A stretch of 64,000 nt of DNA from Trichormus_B sp936914905 (GTDB lineage: Bacteria > Cyanobacteriota > Cyanobacteriia > Cyanobacteriales > Nostocaceae): NCBI RefSeq assembly GCF_039871975.1, contig NZ_JBDPLL010000001.1. One strand, given 5' to 3'. Shown piece by piece: positions 47,370 to 56,565 of this stretch (the first letter of the stretch is position 1; the number at the start of each line of letters is the position of its first letter). The position numbers were made by a program, and so were the translations under genes. The notes beneath the pieces are model-generated. The model did no database searches. It was not told the DNA's origin and worked only from the letters and a program-made list of their open reading frames with translations.

Positions 47370-48396
47370 AATCGGTAATTGGTAATTAGTAATTGGTGAT
47401 AGGAAATCAGTCTGACTCATCACCGATTGATTACCCATGACCCATTCTCATTATCTCGTCAATAAAATTTTATAGTCGTGCATAATGTGACCCTTTCCTC
47501 ATAAAGAAGTAGAAATTTATCTGCGTTAATTCTTTATTCCTGTACCTTGCGGAGATAGTGGTAACCATAATGGGAATTTTTAAATTCCTTACAATACAAT
47601 ATTTTGTAACATAGCCAAAAAGCTATTTATTGTATTGAAAACCTTACTGATATCTTAATATGCAATATCGATTCAACTTATTTAAACTAAAGATACTGAC
47701 AAAAATTAGCAAAATGAGAGAATTTATTAAATACTTGGTTTTACAATTAAATTCTGTTACTCCTGATACAGACAATCAAAATAAAAGTATATTCAGACTT
47801 TCAGTATCATAGAGATTGTTGAGTACAGGAACATAGAGAAAACCTTATACTTCTCTTCTTTTCTAGGTTTGGGCTGATTTATGCCATCGATTCTATTATA
47901 TTAGATATAGATGTGTTATACTTAGAGTAAGTTAAACGGTCTAACATTGAGTCCATAAGTTACATTTTATGATTGTTTATCCTTATAAAGGCTTTACAGA
48001 CTAGATTTTTTCAAATCTTATTTAGAATATTTTTTAATAAAAAGAACAAAATAGATACAAACCCAGACGATGAATGTATATATTTATGTATACACATAAA
48101 TATTTATGGTAAAGATATGGATTATTTATACAATACAAGAATTTACAAATTAATCTTGCAGTTAAAAATCATACTAATTATATTTTTAAGTACATTCAAA
48201 CATTTAGCAAACATTTAGCAAACATTTAGTAAGCCTCAGACTAATTGCGTTTACCCCACTCTAACAAAGGTTAATTTTTTGCTAAAAGCCTCAAATTTGA
48301 TTTGATCAGCACAAAATTGCAGCAGGTAAAATTTTCTGAGTTCTTGAATAAAATTAGATACCAAATTAATTTATCTTTTACGGTAATGCTTCTTAT
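47370..48396. other. Long gene-free AT-rich region
   Basis: About 1 kb of very AT-rich sequence. One 81-codon frame (47973-48218) is low-complexity (Ile/Lys/Phe/Asn) and unsupported. CATTTAGCAAA repeats three times near 48200-48230. No RNA gene or motif was recognised. Confidence 0.55.
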
Positions 48397-48523
48397 AAGT
48401 GGTAGACACAAATAAACATAAGTATATTACAATATGTAATATACTGGAGACCCTTGGGATTGCTTGATTCCCCTTTGCTGCATTCGCCATGACATAGTTA
48501 TCAATTTTTCCGCCCACCTACTT
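48397..48523 (+). mobile_element. MITE-B copy 4
   Basis: 127 bp, TA-flanked: AAGTGGTAGACACAAATAAA at the left, TTTTTCCGCCCACCTACTT at the right. The inner inverted repeat is partly decayed (CATAAGTATATTAC). Only 9 bases separate it from MITE-A copy 2. Confidence 0.85.
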
Positions 48524-48532
48524 ATATAGATT

Positions 48533-48698
48533 AGACCTCTTGCAAAATTGTTTCTGTAGTATGATAGAGAATTTTAGATTTTATGTATTTTTGGTGTTCT
48601 TTGGGCTCGCTAATTCAAACATAACCGTGTAACTCTAACTTTTGGCTCAAACAAAGATAACCGCCATTATAACATAGAATTAATTCTGCAAAAGGTCT
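48533..48698 (+). mobile_element. MITE-A copy 2
   Basis: 166 bp, ends AGACCTCTTGCAAAATTG and (inverted) AGACCTTTTGCAGAATTA, flanked by TA. Interior nearly identical to copy 1 at 9602-9768. No ORF. Confidence 0.87.
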
Positions 48699-48874
48699 AT
48701 AGAGTGTTAGAGATGGAAAATTTATTAACCGGAAAGACTTTGAAAAACCGGAAAATTATAAAATGGGATCAGTTTTTAGTTGTTAAGCCTATTAAAACTA
48801 AAACTGGTAGCTAGAAACACAATTTTATATTTCCCTTACCTTTGTCTATAAAATCAATTCTTGAGTAAATTTAT
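48699..48874. other. Leader of the sucrase/ferredoxin-like gene
   Basis: Contains a 34-codon frame (from about 48714: MENLLTGKTLKNRKIIKWDQ) ending in TAG. Too short to support as a gene without comparison. Confidence 0.35.
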
Positions 48875-49858
48875 ATGAATCATTTTTTCTGCTCTGACTA
48901 TTCCCGGCAACTAGGAGAAGATATTATTGGTAGTGCTACAAACTACCAAACTTACATTTTAGTAGAATGTCTACAACCTTGGATGTCAGAAGCATTTCAA
49001 TCAAAATGGGTTCCCGATAACTTGCGGGTGTTAGTTGAAGAAGTACAGCGGCGTAAATTATCTATTAGGTTTCTATTAATTGCTAATGATCAATCACATA
49101 AAGTAGAACAAACTACATTATTGATTTATCAGGAACAAGAGGGTTTAAGCAATGGCTACCATAAGCAAGAATTTAAATTACCAAATATTCAACAAGCAGC
49201 TGGAGTTGTGAGGAAATGGTTATCAGGTGGAAAACCTGATTATCAAATAGAAACAAGTATCACCAGAGATATTTTAGTTTGTACACATGGTAGCCATGAT
49301 CAGTGTTGTGCCAGATATGGCAATCCCTTTTACTTTTATGCTAGAAATACTATTTCTGATTTGCAATTGGATGATGTAAGGATTTGGAAATCCAGCCATT
49401 TTGGAGGACATCGGTTTGCACCCACAGCCATAGATTTGCCAGAAGCAAGATATTATGGTGTCCTGGATCAGGATTCCTTTAGATCAATTTTAACCAGAAC
49501 AGGTGATATTGAATTTTTGCATAAAGTTTATCGTGGTTGGGGACTTTTAGCATCAACATTACAGATTTTAGAAAGAGAAATAATTCTCCTTCAAGGATGG
49601 GATTCGTTTAAGTATAAAGTAGCAGGTAAAATTTTAGGGCAAAGTATGGATAATAATACAATGTTGGCAGATATAACCTATGAAAACCCTGCTGGTTCTC
49701 TCTATAGTTACCAAGCATCTCTTGTAAAAGATGCAGTGAAAACTCAAGTGTTAAAGAGTTCTTGTCATGCGACACAAGAATCATTGGTTGTTAAATATGC
49801 TATAGCTAATCTTTGGCTGGTTGATAGAAAAGTGGCTAGTACCGCAGGGCAGAATTAA
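48875..49858 (+). CDS. Sucrase/ferredoxin-like protein
   Basis: 327 residues of the Suc_Fer-like family, thioredoxin-fold proteins related to [2Fe-2S] ferredoxins. Motifs: MNHFFCSDYSRQLGEDIIGS, TSITRDILVCTHGSHDQCCA (CTHGxxDxCC cluster), IWKSSHFGGHRFAPTAIDLP and YYGVLDQDSF. The Cys and His pattern suggests metal or Fe-S binding; reaction unknown. No strong Shine-Dalgarno. It is intact, and lies between two mobile-element clusters. Confidence 0.9.
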   Translation: MNHFFCSDYSRQLGEDIIGSATNYQTYILVECLQPWMSEAFQSKWVPDNLRVLVEEVQRRKLSIRFLLIANDQSHKVEQTTLLIYQEQEGLSNGYHKQEFKLPNIQQAAGVVRKWLSGGKPDYQIETSITRDILVCTHGSHDQCCARYGNPFYFYARNTISDLQLDDVRIWKSSHFGGHRFAPTAIDLPEARYYGVLDQDSFRSILTRTGDIEFLHKVYRGWGLLASTLQILEREIILLQGWDSFKYKVAGKILGQSMDNNTMLADITYENPAGSLYSYQASLVKDAVKTQVLKSSCHATQESLVVKYAIANLWLVDRKVASTAGQN

Positions 49859-50107
49859 AAACTAAAAATGAGTAGAGCCTCAGCTTTTTAAATATTTTAA
49901 ATTATTGGTTTATTTTGTCTAAAAATTTTGTAGAGATATTCCAATGGAACACCTCTACACATCAATTCATCCTTTGATTCAGCAATACAATCAACTATCT
50001 CTAAGTAGGTAGACACAAATAAACATAACTATGTTACAAAATGTAAATTCCTTGAAACCCTTGGGACTGCTTGATTCCCCCTTGCTGCATTCGCCATGAC
50101 ATAGTTA

Positions 50108-50780
50108 GGATAGTGGATTAAATAACCTGTAACTGTGGTTTAGGGGTGTAATTCCATTGGGGCAAGAATTAATCAAAAACAATCTTCAGATTTAATTTGA
50201 AGTCAACAGCCACTTTTCGGCCGGTTTGATAGGTGTTATAGAGAATGGTAGTCAAGAGTTTGAGTCCAGTTCGGGTGGTTGCCGTTGTCATGAGGTCTTC
50301 TACAGTCTGGACACTCTCAAAAATCAGCCCCTGACACAGGGGAGAAATATGAGGATTGTACTTGGAGGTGTAGGGGGGATAATGAGGGATGGGAATTTCC
50401 ATGGCCAGTTCNNNNNNNNNNNNNNNNNNNNNNNNNNNNNNNNNNNNNNNNNNNNNNNNNNNNNNNNNNNNNNNNNNNNNNNNNNNNNNNNNNNNNNNNN
50501 NNNNNNNNNNNTTCTTCCTCAAGTTCCCCCAAGCCCAACTTTCAGGTTTCCTGATGGCATAACAGCAAGCCGCGGATCTATGCCTGCCCCCCGTACCCTA
50601 CTTTTAGGGCTTCAATCGCTGCCCATATACGGTGATCCTTCTGTGACAAAGACTTATAGTATCGTTGCATTTTAACTTCAATTTCACCAGGGTCAGAGCC
50701 CATCATCTACCAGTTCTCCATCTACCCTTCTAGGGTATAGATTTTATTGGCACTCTTACACCTTATTTAATCCACTTTCC
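50108..50780 (-). mobile_element. ISAzo13-like element, copy 3, nested in MITE-B, with gap
   Basis: Ends GGATAGTGGATTAAATAA and, inverted, GGAAAGTGGATTAAATAA; TTA is duplicated at 50105-50107 and 50781-50783. On the minus strand the N-terminal part reads QRYYKSLSQKDHRIWAAI; here the first stop of the other copies is TAC (Tyr), but the second TAG and the TGA are shared. The C-terminal part is open: AMEIPIPHYPPYTSKYNPHI, FESVQTVEDLMTTATTRTGL and KVAVDFKLNLKIVFD. A 100-N gap splits it. Confidence 0.87.
50412..50511. other. Scaffold gap of exactly 100 N
   Basis: Placeholder gap inside ISAzo13-like copy 3. True length unknown. Confidence 0.98.
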
Positions 50781-50848
50781 TTATAAATTTTTTCGCCCAC
50801 CTACTTAGCTAGCTTCGCTTGAGCTAGAGGTTTCTACCAAGCTGATTT

Positions 50849-50902
50849 CCTGAACCTGAACCCATTCCTGAGCCTTAACCCATTCCTGAGCCTTAACCCA
50901 TT
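50849..50902 (-). repeat. Three 18-bp tandem units
   Basis: The plus strand reads CCTGAACCTGAACCCATT, then two exact CCTGAGCCTTAACCCATT units. They fall inside a 77-codon minus-strand frame (50805-51038), where they give WVKAQE repeats; that frame has no recognisable domain and is not supported as a gene. Confidence 0.85.
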
Positions 50903-51498
50903 CCTGAAACCTCTGCCCTGTTGATTTTCTGGAGTAGGTGCGCTGGGAACCCCGAATTCTTAGAGATGGAGATGTCGGGTTGTTTTCCGATTTTGTTTGA
51001 CTTGGGGAGGAAAACTGTTTCTTCACTAGTGCGATCACCCCTATCTATGTAATAATTTAATGGCTGCACTTAATTGATTTTATGGCAACCAACAGTGGCC
51101 AGTTGCCGATGCTACAGCGCGTGTGATTTTTAGTTCCAGAGCTATCTACCTCTTGGATATAAAGCATACCGTCAATGAATTGTACCTAGTGGCAAGTGAT
51201 TGCACACTTTTCATGGTGGGACGTATCTAAAGACACAAATAAAGTGTGAGAGAACAAATCAGACAAAATATGCAACAACAACTGGAACATCAAGGTTTCT
51301 CAGGAAAACATGGAATCAGTAATGGTTCAAGAGTGTAAAGTTACTAGTATACCACAAGAATCTCTAGATAATTGGCAAAAAAACCAGGTTGAGGGGGTAT
51401 CAAGCTGCCTGAAGAGATCAAGCAAAACATCCTAGACGGACGAACTGCAAATCTGGGCTAAAGCCCAAAACTTAGGTTTTCAGCCTTTTCTCTTATAA
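50903..51498. other. Gene-poor region upstream of the recQ 3' end
   Basis: Short decayed frames only. One plus-strand piece reads NQQWPVADATARVIFSS and another KLPEEIKQNILDGRTANLG, not assignable to a family. No RNA gene or element was recognised. Confidence 0.4.
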
Positions 51499-53667
51499 CT
51501 AAGTTTTGCGGTTTTCCCGTCGCCATTTGGCTTTCACTAAACGAATTTCATTAAAACTATAACTTTCACCTAAATAATCCTTAATGGGTGTGAGGGTAAT
51601 ATCACCTAATACGTCTAAGACTTGCCAGATCTTTTTTTGTCGTTCTAAAGGTATTAACTGATTTAAATCTATAGATTGATTTTTTTCAATTAGGTCTGAT
51701 AAATGCTTGATAATTGTGGAAGTCTTAACATTACGTTTTTGGGCGATTTCTTCAATATTGAAGCCTTGTTGATATAGTTCTAAGGTGCTTGATTCAGTAT
51801 CCGAGGAAAAGTTATCAACTGGTGCATAATACACTGGATTAGTTTTTTGTGGCTGTAAACTTTGTTGTTGACAATAGGCTTGAATTTCTGCCAAGAATTT
51901 ATCACCGTACTGGGCTAATTTATGACTACCTACCCCAGAAAGTTTACCAAATTCATGTAAGGTTTTTGGTTGTATTTGCGCCATTAATTTCAGGGTAGAA
52001 TCATGGAAGATGACGTAAGGTGGAACAGCTTGTTCATCAGCTAGTTGTTTACGGAGCGATCGCAACCTGTACATGAGAACTTCTACCTCCGCAGCTTTGC
52101 CATTTCCTTCTTCTAAACTAATCTTTTGGGCGATGGGAACAGCAATGGAAACTGAACGCTGTTTTCGCATTACTTCCCAACTCAAGGCGTTAAGTTTCAA
52201 AACAGAGTAACCGTCTGCGGTTTGTTCTAATAAACCTTGATGTAAAAGTGATCGCCCCAATATTCTCCACTCATCTACTGTTTTATCTTTACCTATTCCA
52301 TAAGTAGAAAGTTGATCATGTTTATTGAGGGCAATTTTCTGACTTTTCGCACCCCGCAACACATCAATAATATACAACATTCCATATCTTTCTTTACACC
52401 TTGCAACACAAGATAAAAACTTCATCGCTTCAACTGTCCAATTTTGTACAGGTTTGGGATAAAGACAATTATCACAATTTCCACAATTAGCAGGAAATCT
52501 TTCTCCAAAATATCCTAATTGAATTGTGCGTCTACAATCTGTTCCTTCTGCATAATCAATTACTTGACGTAGCTGTTGTTTAGCAATTAACTGTTCTTGG
52601 GGATCTGTTTTTCGATTAATGCTCCATTCAATAGTTTTAACATCGCCAAAGCTAAAAAATAGCGTACATCGTGAAGGTTCACTATCTCTACCAGCACGAC
52701 CAGATTCTTGATAATAACTTTCTAAATTACGGGGTAAATCAAAGTGAATAACAAACCGCACATCAGGTTTATTAATTCCCATACCAAAAGCAATTGTCGC
52801 TACCATTACCTGCACATCATCCCGAATAAATCGAGTTTGATTTTTGGAACGTTCATCATCACTTAATCCCGCATGATAAGGCAAGGCTGCAATCTTGTCA
52901 TTTTGCAGTTTAAAAGTTAGTTCATCAACTTTTTTTCTAGTTAAACAATAAATAATTCCTGAGCCTTTATTTTCTCTAACTATTTCTAACAATTCAGCAT
53001 AAGCACGTTGATTTTTAGACCGGACTTCATAATAAAGATTATGGCGGTTAAAGCTGGCAATGTAAACACTGGGTTGCTTTAATCCTAATTGTTGAATAAT
53101 ATCAACACGCACCCGGTCTGTTGCTGTGGCAGTGAGCGCAGTAGTGGTAACATCAGGATAGCGTTGTTTTAATAAAATTAATTGACGATATTCTGGACGA
53201 AAATCATGTCCCCATTCGGAAACACAATGGGCTTCATCAATAGCAAAGTTAGCAATACCAATTTTTTCTTTAACTACATCTAAAAGTGGAAGAAATTTAT
53301 CACTAATGAGACGTTCTGGGGCGATATAGAGCAACCTGACTTTACCATTCATAATCGCCTCTTCACGAGAGCGAACTTTATAGGAGTTAAGACTACTATT
53401 GAGAAATGTGGCAGAAATGTTATTATTTCGCAGTGCTTCGACTTGGTCTTGCATCAATGCTATCAACGGTGAGACGACCACAGTTAAACCTGATTTGAAC
53501 AGTGCAGGTAATTGAAAGCACAAAGATTTACCCCCACCAGTCGGCATCACTACCATTAAATCCCGATTTTGCAGCGCATCCTCGATAATTTGCCTTTGTC
53601 CAGGACGAAATTGATCATAACCAAAGTGATATTTTAAGGCTTTTTCTAGTTGGGGATACTGAAGCAT
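51499..53667 (-). CDS. recQ: ATP-dependent DNA helicase RecQ
   Basis: 722-residue 3'-5' DNA helicase for replication-fork repair. Helicase core: FRPGQRQIIEDAL, Walker A PTGGGKSLCFQLP, DEAHCVSEWGHDFRPEY, TALTATAT, IIYCLTRKKVDEL and the arginine finger in YYQESGRAGRD. The RecQ-Ct zinc site is CRRTIQLGYFGE...CGNCDNC. Then a winged helix, an HRDC domain (about 530-600) and an extra C-terminal helix-turn-helix (YQQGFNIEEIAQKRNVKTST). Length is usual for cyanobacterial RecQ. It is intact. Confidence 0.95.
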   Translation of the reverse strand: MLQYPQLEKALKYHFGYDQFRPGQRQIIEDALQNRDLMVVMPTGGGKSLCFQLPALFKSGLTVVVSPLIALMQDQVEALRNNNISATFLNSSLNSYKVRSREEAIMNGKVRLLYIAPERLISDKFLPLLDVVKEKIGIANFAIDEAHCVSEWGHDFRPEYRQLILLKQRYPDVTTTALTATATDRVRVDIIQQLGLKQPSVYIASFNRHNLYYEVRSKNQRAYAELLEIVRENKGSGIIYCLTRKKVDELTFKLQNDKIAALPYHAGLSDDERSKNQTRFIRDDVQVMVATIAFGMGINKPDVRFVIHFDLPRNLESYYQESGRAGRDSEPSRCTLFFSFGDVKTIEWSINRKTDPQEQLIAKQQLRQVIDYAEGTDCRRTIQLGYFGERFPANCGNCDNCLYPKPVQNWTVEAMKFLSCVARCKERYGMLYIIDVLRGAKSQKIALNKHDQLSTYGIGKDKTVDEWRILGRSLLHQGLLEQTADGYSVLKLNALSWEVMRKQRSVSIAVPIAQKISLEEGNGKAAEVEVLMYRLRSLRKQLADEQAVPPYVIFHDSTLKLMAQIQPKTLHEFGKLSGVGSHKLAQYGDKFLAEIQAYCQQQSLQPQKTNPVYYAPVDNFSSDTESSTLELYQQGFNIEEIAQKRNVKTSTIIKHLSDLIEKNQSIDLNQLIPLERQKKIWQVLDVLGDITLTPIKDYLGESYSFNEIRLVKAKWRRENRKT

Positions 53668-53757
53668 GGTAGATGTCTTGCGGTGCTAACTTTCTGGGTT
53701 GTGATGAAGATATCAGGATTGTAACTCAGGGCATTGGTGATTAGTGATTGGTAATGG

Positions 53758-54295
53758 GTGATTGCTCAGCAAGCAACTGTAGCTAAACCTGATCCTAATC
53801 AAAAAAGACCTACTTTATTTACCCAAAAGTTAAAAACCTTAACAATTATTTTTCCTAATCGTTATCGTTCTGATTCTATAGATTTACAAACCAAAGCCAA
53901 TGCGGTGGGAAGCTTTTTGTCCGAAGAATTGGGAATTCCTGTCAAAGCTCAGATAGGTGATGATACGGCTGCTGTAGAAGCTTTGCGAGCAAATCGGGCT
54001 GATGTTGCTTTTTTGAGCAGTCGTCCGGCTTTAAAGGCTGAACAATTAGCAAATGCTCGTTTGTTCTTGGCTGAAGTTCGTCCCAATTATTCGGGCAGAT
54101 ACACCTATAATTCTATATTTGTTGTCCCTGCAAATAGCGAACTTAAAAGTAAAAATTCAGCTAAAGCCACTCTGGAACAGTTGCGTGGCAAAAGAATGGC
54201 GTTTACTTCCCCTAGCTCTGGTTCTGGGTTTATTTTTCCTGTGAGTTAGTTGGTAAAACAGGGATTTGTAGCCAAGCGTGATCACTGGTAGGGTT
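53758..54295 (+). pseudogene. phnD: phnD, phosphonate-binding protein remnant
   Basis: PhnD is the periplasmic binding protein of the PhnCDE phosphonate/phosphite importer. The frame from 53758 lacks a signal peptide and reads LTIIFPNRYRSDSIDLQTKA, IPVKAQIGDDTAAVEALRAN, DVAFLSSRPALKAEQL, RMAFTSPSSGSGFIFPVS, TAG, then LVKQGFVAKRDHW before it breaks. The C-terminal third is deleted, and sequence runs straight into a 5'-truncated phnC. Confidence 0.85.
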
Positions 54296-54296
54296 A

Positions 54297-54902
54297 GTCC
54301 CATTGGTGGCAAGTGAAATTTACATTCATGGTGTACAAATAACTCCCCAAACATTACCGAAAGTTCGCCGGGACATTGGGATGTTATTTCAAGGAGGTGG
54401 TTTAATTCGGCAATTATCACCTATTGAAAATCTGCTTTGTGATCCTTTAGGTGTGAGAATAACTGGACAAACTTTATTTGGTTTTCCTAAACGCGATCGC
54501 ATTATTGCTCTGGAATTATTAGAACAACTCGGTTTTAAAGAACATATATATCAAAAAACGAATATATATCAAAAAACTGGTAACCTCAGTGGTGGACAAC
54601 AACAACGAGTGGCGATAGCACGTGCTTTAATTAAATCACCACAAATACTTTTAGCCGACGAACCCATGACCAGCTTAGATGTAGTTGCATCCCAACAAGT
54701 GATGCAGACTTTCCAACAAGTGATGCAGACTTTAGCAGAACTCAATAGCGAGCAGGGCTTGACTATTATTACAGTTTTAGATAATTTGGGTATAGCTGCA
54801 GAATACGCCCAAAGAGTGATCGTTTTAGATCCTGGACGTATCGTTTATGACGGAATATGTGATAACCTGCAAGCCCGATTTTCCCAAGTTTTAAGCTTCT
54901 AG
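54297..54902 (+). pseudogene. phnC: phnC, phosphonate ABC transporter ATPase, 5'-truncated
   Basis: About 200 codons from the Q-loop region onward: KVRRDIGMLFQGGGLIRQLS, signature LSGGQQQRVAIARALIKSP, Walker B ILLADEPMTSLD and the D-loop. The Walker A half is missing through the same deletion that cut phnD. Two small in-frame tandem duplications are present: IYQKTNIYQKT (near 54545-54580) and QQVMQTFQQVMQT (near 54695-54735). The H-loop His appears lost (TVLDNLG). It cannot be active. Confidence 0.85.
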
Positions 54903-54931
54903 AAATAGCTTTCTCAATCTACACAATAGGT

Positions 54932-55443
54932 TCTGGCTAAATTTTATCAGCAAGCAATTGAAGCAGTCGATTCTCGGTCTCTAGAATCTTTACAAGTGAT
55001 AGGTGCATCCAGAATTTAATTAGCTTAATATGCCATCCTACCGCAGGTGTTGCCCTTGGCTTTAGGTTATACCCTGTAGATGTTTGAATAGAATAGACCT
55101 CTTGCAGAACTAATATGATGTTATAATGGGGGTTATCTTTGTTTGAGCCAAAAGTTAGAGTTACACGGTTATGTTTGAATTAGCGAGCGCAAAGAACACC
55201 AAAAATACATAAAGTCTAAGACTCTCTATCATACCACAGAAACAATTTTGTAAGAGGTCTATTATTCGTGCGCCTTCCTTACTCAGTGTACTTGGTGCAG
55301 GTGGAATTGGCTTGTACTTAAAAAGCTATATACACGGTTTTGAATACACAAAAGCCACAACCATGATGTTGGTGTTATTGGTGGTGGTAACTGTAATAGA
55401 TGTTTTCAGCAGTAAGTTACGTCGTCACCTCGATTCAATGTGA
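54932..55443 (+). pseudogene. phnE: phnE, phosphonate permease C-terminal part, MITE-disrupted
   Basis: Reads LAKFYQQAIEAVDSRSLESL, QVIGASRI, stop, YAILPQVLPLALGYTL, stop, MFE, stop, then MITE-A (55095-55260). After it come IRAPS, SVLGAGGIGLYLKSYIHGFE and TTMMLVLLVVVTVIDVFSSK ending HLDSM. The EAVDS and GAGGIG segments are typical of PhnE. The N-terminal half is gone; several stops remain besides the MITE. Confidence 0.85.
55095..55260 (-). mobile_element. MITE-A copy 3, inserted in phnE
   Basis: 166 bp, inverted relative to copies 1 and 2. Ends AGACCTCTTGCAGAAC and AGACCTCTTACAAAATTG (inverted), flanked by TA. It splits phnE codons between MFE-x-N and IRAPS, giving a clear view of the insertion boundaries. 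Confidence 0.9.
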
Positions 55444-55512
55444 ACAAAAGTGTAGGGAGATGAGGGAGAATAATTTGTTCCCTCTCACCTGTTCCTTATT
55501 CCCTATTCCCTT

Positions 55513-56385
55513 TTACAAATATTTCTGCAACAAGAAAGCCAATTTATCTTTCGTAGCTGTGGGTGCATTAGCTAAATTGGTTAAAATTGCATATTTCAAA
55601 GCGGAATGTGCATCACTTACAGGGGGATTTTCACTGAGACGCTTCACAGTTTCTTCAATTACCTTTTGAGCATTTACTGCATTCCGCTGTAAATTGGCAA
55701 TTACCATATCTACGGTCACACTGTCGTGATCTGGATGCCAACAATCATAATCGGTAACTAAAGCCAAGGTAGCATAAGCTATTTCCGCTTCTCTAGCTAA
55801 CTTTGCTTCTGGCAAGCTTGTCATGCCAATGACTGTTGCATCCCAACTTCGATAAAGATTTGATTCTGCTTTGGTAGAAAATGCCGGGCCTTCCATACAG
55901 ACATAAGTACCACCACGGTGGAGAGTAACATCTGTTAAATTCAAAGAAGCTATTGCATCAGCTAAAACTCCAGCCAAATTTTTGCAAATCGGCTCACCAA
56001 AAGCAATGTGCGCCACAATTCCTTCACCAAAAAATGTAGAAATGCGATTTTTTGTTCTGTCAATAAACTGATCTGGTACTACCATATCTAGTGGTTTTGC
56101 TTCTGCTTTCAATGAACCAACTGCACTGGCAGAGATTAAGTATTTCACACCTAATTGCTTCATAGCATAAATATTAGCGGGAAAGGGTAACTCCATAGGT
56201 AATAGCGTATGATTACGACCATGACGAGCTAAAAAAGCAACTCTTGTTCCCGCCAGAGTCCCCAGAATTACTGCATCTGATGGTGTGCCAAAAGGTGTCT
56301 GAAATTCTAAAGATTCGACATCTTTAAGGGCTTCCATTTTGTATAACCCACTGCCACCAATAATCCCAATCTGTGCTAGTGTCAT
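55513..56385 (-). CDS. mtnP: S-methyl-5'-thioadenosine phosphorylase
   Basis: MtnP splits methylthioadenosine into adenine and methylthioribose-1-phosphate, starting methionine salvage. The 290-residue product has IGIIGGSGLYKMEAL, the phosphate-site LARHGRNHTLLP, ANIYAMKQLGVKYLISASAV, YVCMEGPAFSTKAESNLYRS and VIGMTSLPEAKLAREAEIAY, then ALVTDYDCWHPDHDSV. Matches the trimeric MTAP family in length. It is intact, and convergent with dead phnE. Confidence 0.95.
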   Translation of the reverse strand: MTLAQIGIIGGSGLYKMEALKDVESLEFQTPFGTPSDAVILGTLAGTRVAFLARHGRNHTLLPMELPFPANIYAMKQLGVKYLISASAVGSLKAEAKPLDMVVPDQFIDRTKNRISTFFGEGIVAHIAFGEPICKNLAGVLADAIASLNLTDVTLHRGGTYVCMEGPAFSTKAESNLYRSWDATVIGMTSLPEAKLAREAEIAYATLALVTDYDCWHPDHDSVTVDMVIANLQRNAVNAQKVIEETVKRLSENPPVSDAHSALKYAILTNLANAPTATKDKLAFLLQKYL

Positions 56386-56565
56386 TTTCTTAAATGATGA
56401 AATTTTTAAACGGCTAAGTTATTCTACTGAACATGTGAATCATCCACAGCTACACGCTAGTAATTAAATCGTTTTTTTTGTTTAGGTAAAGCTACGAATG
56501 GCAAGTTTAGGAAACTTTGTTATTGTTGTTATTCTAAAGTTAGTTAGTATGAAGAGTATATTAAA

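Larger units (their letters stand above)
50003..50806 (+). mobile_element. MITE-B copy 5, split by an ISAzo13-like insertion
   Basis: Left part 50003-50107 (AAGTAGGTAGACACAAATAA ... CATGACATAGTTA). Right part 50781-50806 (TTATAAATTTTTTCGCCCAC, then CTACTT). Removing the insertion and one TTA restores a normal MITE-B with CATAGTTATAAATTTT. This shows the MITE was there before the IS. Confidence 0.88.

Noticed and set aside
47973..48218. 81-codon frame in AT-rich DNA
   Set aside because: Low-complexity Ile/Lys/Asn/Phe composition expected by chance at this base content.
50805..51038. 77-codon frame with WVKAQE repeats
   Set aside because: Built on an 18-bp tandem repeat beside a MITE end; no domain, no start signal.
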